DNA of 64,000 nucleotides, from assembly GCF_029714365.1 (NCBI RefSeq), contig NZ_CP121661.1:1-64000 (forward strand). Reading direction: 5' to 3'. This document shows positions 61,001-64,000 of the stretch, in pieces. Position numbers and translations under genes: made by a program. The first letter of the stretch is position 1; the number at the start of each line of letters is the position of its first letter. Origin of the DNA: Sinorhizobium terangae (GTDB taxonomy: Bacteria; Pseudomonadota; Alphaproteobacteria; Rhizobiales; Rhizobiaceae). The notes below the pieces were generated by a model. That model searched no databases and was not told where the DNA came from. It worked only from the letters and a program-made list of their open reading frames with translations.

Positions 61001-64000
61001 TGCTCAAGTCGATCGTTAGCGGTGAGGCCTGTCCGGTGGCCTTGCGGATGGCGAAATAGGCGACCGGCTTTTGGATCGCGGTTTGATCGCCTGCGTGTCG
61101 GCGCCAGCGGTCGGGCAGGGGACGCAGTGATATCTGCGTCAGCGCCAGGGCATCATGGTTGATGAGTCTCTGCACATCGTCCGGTGTCGTGGCGGGAGTG
61201 CCGCCGTCGAATGAAGCAAGCCGCATCGTGCCACCCGCGCGTGTCACGACGTCGACGAACGGTGCACCGATGGAGAGCGTGTCGTACCATGCGAGAGCCT
61301 TGTTCATTGCCTTTTGCAACTGGCGTAGCGTCGCGTCCGGAGCCAGGTACTCGCGCGTCTCGGTATCGTACAGCCGCAGTCCTGCGCCCAGCCCAAGCGT
61401 GCGCAGGATGCCCCAGCCGTAGGGGTCGCGCTCAGCTGGCGTTTCGTCGAGCCAGCTGGCGACATCGGTCGCACCGATCTTCGGCGATGGTTCCAGCACC
61501 GGCTCGTACCGGCGATAGGTTGAGCGCTCGAGATCCTCGAACATCGACCGAACATCGACCGGGAAGGAAATTTCCACTGCCGGAGCTGCGACCGATGGCA
61601 ACATCTCGCATTGCAGCAGCAGGCGCACGTTGTTGTAGCTGCCTTGGTCCTTGGCGAAATCGTCTGCCAGCTTTTTCCGCGCCAGCGCAGGGAGGTTCGT
61701 GACCAGCCGCGCCAGTGCGGCCAACAGGCTGTCCTTCTTTTCCTGCGCTGTCTTCGCAGTTGGCGGGTATTCGAAACGCAGTCTATCGGGAAACGACGTG
61801 GCGCCGCCGACGCGGAAGCCAAGCACGTTCGGCGCTGGTGCCGCGGGCCATTCGTCAAGCCGGAATTCGACCGCGACGGATTGATCCAGCGTCTGTGCCG
61901 TCAACTGTGCGTCGAATGTCGCCTGGTCCACCTTGAGCGGCGGAAAGGCAGTTGGTGGCATCTCGTCATAGCGCGCCCAGTCGATGGTATCGGCCAGCAC
62001 CGAGTGGAGCACCGGATCGAGGTCGATAGACCACTCGGTGCTCGCCAGCACGGCTCCGCCGCCTTCTCGCGCCGTGATGGTGACCCGGGCGTTGCGGAAT
62101 TGCTCCCGATGCTCAGCGTAATGTTTCTTCGCGTCCGCGCTGTCCGGGTCCCAAGTCAGATCCTGCAACAGCATGCGCAGGCCGCGCGCGGTCCATGGCC
62201 CCTGGCTGTTGTCGAATGGACCACCGCTGCGCCGTACGACCTCATAGGATCTATCCCCGACCTTGAGGCTTAGTTCGAACGAGTGTGGGCGTCCGTTCGA
62301 CAACAGTTCGGTTAAGATCGTTTCGTCGACATTGATGGAGAGCGCGCGCCGCAATGTATGCTGCGGCCACACCACATAGGATTCGGCGGGCGTGTACCAA
62401 GCGGCGCGGCGCCCGGCGCCCTTCTTCTGCAGCCTGCGCGTCTCGCTCGGATAGTGCGCCTCGACCTTGGCAAAATCCGCGATCTCCGGCGGATCGAGCC
62501 GCGCCATTGCGGCAGGGAGCGCCTGCACGCGCGCGACATGGCGTGCTGGCAACCGTGTGAACAGCAGAACGACGGCATCGTTATTGGCGAAAGGCGTGGG
62601 ATCGCTCGCGTCAGTGCAGGTGAGCACGAGCTTCCGGTAACCCTGCGCACTGATCGCGGCGGTCAGATCGAAAGCGAGCCAGCGCGATGCGTCGTTCGCT
62701 TTGACCAGCCGCACTTGCCCCTTCACGCGCTCGCATGAGTCGTTGATTAGGTCGAGCACCGATGTCCGGTCGGCGCCTGACCGGTCGCGCAGGTCGGCAA
62801 AGATCGCGGTTGCCTGCGATTGTGGCTTGCGATTGAGCCGGATGGTCCCGTTGCCCGGATCGGCGTCCTCCACCGCCGTGCTCAACTTATAGGCGATCGC
62901 AACTGCCGCCGGAGCAGTCGTAGCGCTTTCAGCTTCGTCAGCCGCATCTATCTCAAACAGATCGAAACCGCCGAACAAGCGGGCCAAGCGCTTTGCGCTA
63001 CTGTTTCCCGCATCGACATCGTCAGCGGCCGGGCGGCCGTTCCAGCGCACGCGCGTCGCGACCCGACGTTCGCCATCGCGCAGCAGCACGAGGGCCGGAC
63101 CATTGGCGTCCGGTGTCAGAAGGCTTCTGAGCAATCCGTTTTCGGCCGGATGCCAGACCAACACGCGGCCGGATTCGCCGCCAAGGTCGTCGAACAGCAA
63201 CGGCGCGGCGTCGATCGCCACCGGATGCTCAAATATCTCGACAGGCGCCGCGATCGGCGGCAGCTTCGGCGACGGGGCATTCGATTCTCGGGAATCAATC
63301 AGCATTGTGATGTCGACCGGACACCAGGGGCCTGGAGACTCTCCTAGCTCATGCTTCGGCCGGATCGCGAAGCGCACGCCGCGTGCGCCGTCGCGCGCAC
63401 GCTCTTCGCCCGACAGGTCCACGCCGATCGTGCGGAAGAACTTATCAAGGTCGTTGCCGCCGCTCGAGCCGACGTGCTTCAAACCGTAGCCGTCTGAGTG
63501 CGCAAGCGGCCGCGGATCGTCGAACCACGGGATCTGGTTCGGCGTGTTGTTGGATTTGACCTTGGGCAGCGTCAGTTCGAAATCTTCGTCGGTGACGTGC
63601 TTCTGCGCAAAATCGCCGGCCGTCGGTCGCGCCAGCGCGTCGGTGACCGCGTCGTTACCGTAGAGTCCGGTCGGAGCGGCGCGCTCCTGACGCACCCGGA
63701 GGATATAAGTGCGCTTATCGCTTACGTTGCCGCGTTCGTCAGGGCGCTCGCCTTTCGCCGGCGTTGGATCCATTCCGTCATCCAGGCCGAGGGTCACAAT
63801 CGGCCTAGTGGGAGGCGCATCGATGTTGCGGATTTGAGCGTTGTCGTTGCGGTACTCGAAGTGCAGCACCGCACGGCGGATGCCCTCGCGCGACCGGCTC
63901 GGCGCTTTTATGTCGAGCTGAAGCGGCGTCGGAGCGCCTGCGGTGCCGGCTGTGTCCACCGGGACGACGATATAGCGTAACGTGTCGGGCACCTGCGCTG
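58005..64000 (-). CDS. Giant protein of unknown family, first of the pair (at least 1995 residues, runs to window edge)
   Basis: The minus-strand frame is open from 64000 to 58005. The first visible start is GTG at 63992 (MPDTLRYIVVPVDTAGTAGA), but the frame continues upstream past the window, so the gene may be longer. The protein is mixed alpha/beta. Recognisable stretches include RDPYGWGILRTLGLGAGLRL and WLDETPAERDPYGW; none is a known catalytic motif. Near the C-terminus an alpha/beta region (VIARVTINANPLKDAAKVVA) resembles a repeat or flavodoxin-like fold only superficially. It overlaps the second giant gene by 10 bases, so the two are co-translated and probably act together. Function unknown. 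Confidence 0.65.
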   Translation of the reverse strand, partial: AQVPDTLRYIVVPVDTAGTAGAPTPLQLDIKAPSRSREGIRRAVLHFEYRNDNAQIRNIDAPPTRPIVTLGLDDGMDPTPAKGERPDERGNVSDKRTYILRVRQERAAPTGLYGNDAVTDALARPTAGDFAQKHVTDEDFELTLPKVKSNNTPNQIPWFDDPRPLAHSDGYGLKHVGSSGGNDLDKFFRTIGVDLSGEERARDGARGVRFAIRPKHELGESPGPWCPVDITMLIDSRESNAPSPKLPPIAAPVEIFEHPVAIDAAPLLFDDLGGESGRVLVWHPAENGLLRSLLTPDANGPALVLLRDGERRVATRVRWNGRPAADDVDAGNSSAKRLARLFGGFDLFEIDAADEAESATTAPAAVAIAYKLSTAVEDADPGNGTIRLNRKPQSQATAIFADLRDRSGADRTSVLDLINDSCERVKGQVRLVKANDASRWLAFDLTAAISAQGYRKLVLTCTDASDPTPFANNDAVVLLFTRLPARHVARVQALPAAMARLDPPEIADFAKVEAHYPSETRRLQKKGAGRRAAWYTPAESYVVWPQHTLRRALSINVDETILTELLSNGRPHSFELSLKVGDRSYEVVRRSGGPFDNSQGPWTARGLRMLLQDLTWDPDSADAKKHYAEHREQFRNARVTITAREGGGAVLASTEWSIDLDPVLHSVLADTIDWARYDEMPPTAFPPLKVDQATFDAQLTAQTLDQSVAVEFRLDEWPAAPAPNVLGFRVGGATSFPDRLRFEYPPTAKTAQEKKDSLLAALARLVTNLPALARKKLADDFAKDQGSYNNVRLLLQCEMLPSVAAPAVEISFPVDVRSMFEDLERSTYRRYEPVLEPSPKIGATDVASWLDETPAERDPYGWGILRTLGLGAGLRLYDTETREYLAPDATLRQLQKAMNKALAWYDTLSIGAPFVDVVTRAGGTMRLASFDGGTPATTPDDVQRLINHDALALTQISLRPLPDRWRRHAGDQTAIQKPVAYFAIRKATGQASPLTIDLSKINAAAIAVADVLDLTAQLAKPQSVTLSNYVPDGDPKRKKLNEELTGGAGQQSTLMIDIARAKDGEVVALVRATVSDGDAFGIFGQAWGGGGDVGEIADPMGTTGLEPFGRFRDMAAERYVALAGSHAGIIEAIEALKRSAERRWPKAWPASEDEAKLLARIPDWTRRFVDHAPASKPPREVHFSLAEVTRPDPWRVGVQDDGTMEVLLTHDDRKRRLKRYAIRPFGRYEGFVDALRAAENEANPRVPQLFGAWSDWLAGEEDAANRFEESWSRRLLDVVIPRTEPLAPPVLVDAKRIEILPPGETNPKKARRVLEFIYKRHTEELLSESNVTVEGALSFETTAVGFWREFPMQRWAQDLVPDINTAAAFGELNPGPNPAALIASDDMFGGLATKEGGRYTDGWRGTLAMRTEALPFFFRIHAAAFASAGVVVSDPVIATVEEGHYDLHLPWKQDLFGERTPVPRWSVLRRDGAKPGVYLEFHLPLVRLVDGMPVDTRPIWLSHNAIPEVFSLPDPFARYEIRALTVDSAGLSAASAELDVIGEQRSEDSSKTSGHRVNVIGPLFAADSAEPDELYRCTNHGVWWQLAISSRLQQKEQLEAETFAPHIDPVVFGSTMHHPLELIELDPQAFAAGAEWQNLAPQTPVTATVTPVANTDAAAFAQFKVDVTVWRDAFAAYAANTAGKAILDFLQAWVDTDGNAPPPTTLTANDFIWGLPRLPEGRPTAVQVTHTAIGDWRAPADAGIAGREALRQLKTSKTQGGYAQDDFDTGVRELVRTEMRRLSAARKEREPGNRFLDFPPFASPLSDSLAAAALKVGLATAPDGSRLLPPSADVIARVTINANPLKDAAKVVALIKALEATPFTALAITELGVLEDGVLKDVDMSVLVHLPCNALLENGVASALADLGAANQADWRAVSLLLRMPPTDQERDTIMAAITTTVTDAAERDALAAFTDRTMSGQVFGLGRTLGVKVFRGSADPAEDAIVRSGEGAQPCQ

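Noticed and set aside
1..64000. CRISPR arrays, tRNA or rRNA genes
   Set aside because: Scanned by eye for regularly spaced repeats and tRNA-like cloverleaf ends; none seen. A dedicated search could still find a diverged tRNA.

Overview
The window starts exactly at the first codon of a repA gene and reads straight into repB and repC. It therefore looks like a plasmid, megaplasmid or chromid of an alphaproteobacterium of the Rhizobiales type, linearised at the replication locus. Support comes from the repABC order, the repB-repC gap typical of a counter-transcribed RNA, GC-rich coding sequence, and rhizobial accessory families (an RHE_PE00001/DUF1612-like remnant, an IS66 element with tnpA/tnpB/tnpC). 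Nothing in the window is core metabolism. It holds plasmid maintenance, mobile DNA and a dense group of conflict and defence genes.

Layout. 1-4466: repA-repB-repC with three near-identical palindromes that are candidate parS sites. 4550-9602: a decayed zone with a resolvase remnant, a Fic gene that has lost its catalytic motif, an intact tyrosine recombinase, an intact Phd/PemK-type toxin-antitoxin pair with a clear promoter/operator, a frameshifted small gene and a broken RHE_PE00001-like gene. 9824-14199: an unusual two-gene signalling pair, a protein with two GHKL ATPase modules and a receiver-like protein. 14429-29849 (minus strand): a complete single-strand phosphorothioation locus, regulator-sspA-sspB-sspC-sspD-sspF-sspG-sspH. 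SspABCD should place sulphur in the DNA backbone and SspFGH should act against unmodified DNA.

30004-38317: a poly-gamma-glutamate-hydrolase-like gene, an unknown gene and a predicted PD-(D/E)XK-like gene. The last is cut by an IS66 element (31624-38115, 8-bp target duplication GGTGAAAT). That element carries a passenger membrane protein, and its tnpC is itself split by a RIT element with three overlapping tyrosine recombinases. Removing the IS and one duplication restores a 244-residue reading frame. 38332-40935: a Septu-like HNH nuclease plus ATPase pair. 41199-43855: an unknown protein with a helix-turn-helix-like N-terminus, then a two-gene membrane unit whose second protein ends in a HEPN-type RxxxxH motif.

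44241-48136: an apparent operon of a zinc metalloprotease, a 901-residue caspase-like protease and a 165-residue partner. 48137-50220 holds small, more AT-rich plus-strand genes and remnants. 50221-64000 is almost entirely two giant, unrecognised, overlapping minus-strand genes (2597 and at least 1995 residues), the second running to the window edge. The protease-caspase operon, the giant-gene pair, the TM-HEPN pair and the dual-GHKL/receiver pair are the best candidates for undescribed systems. Their functions are inferred from motifs and context only.
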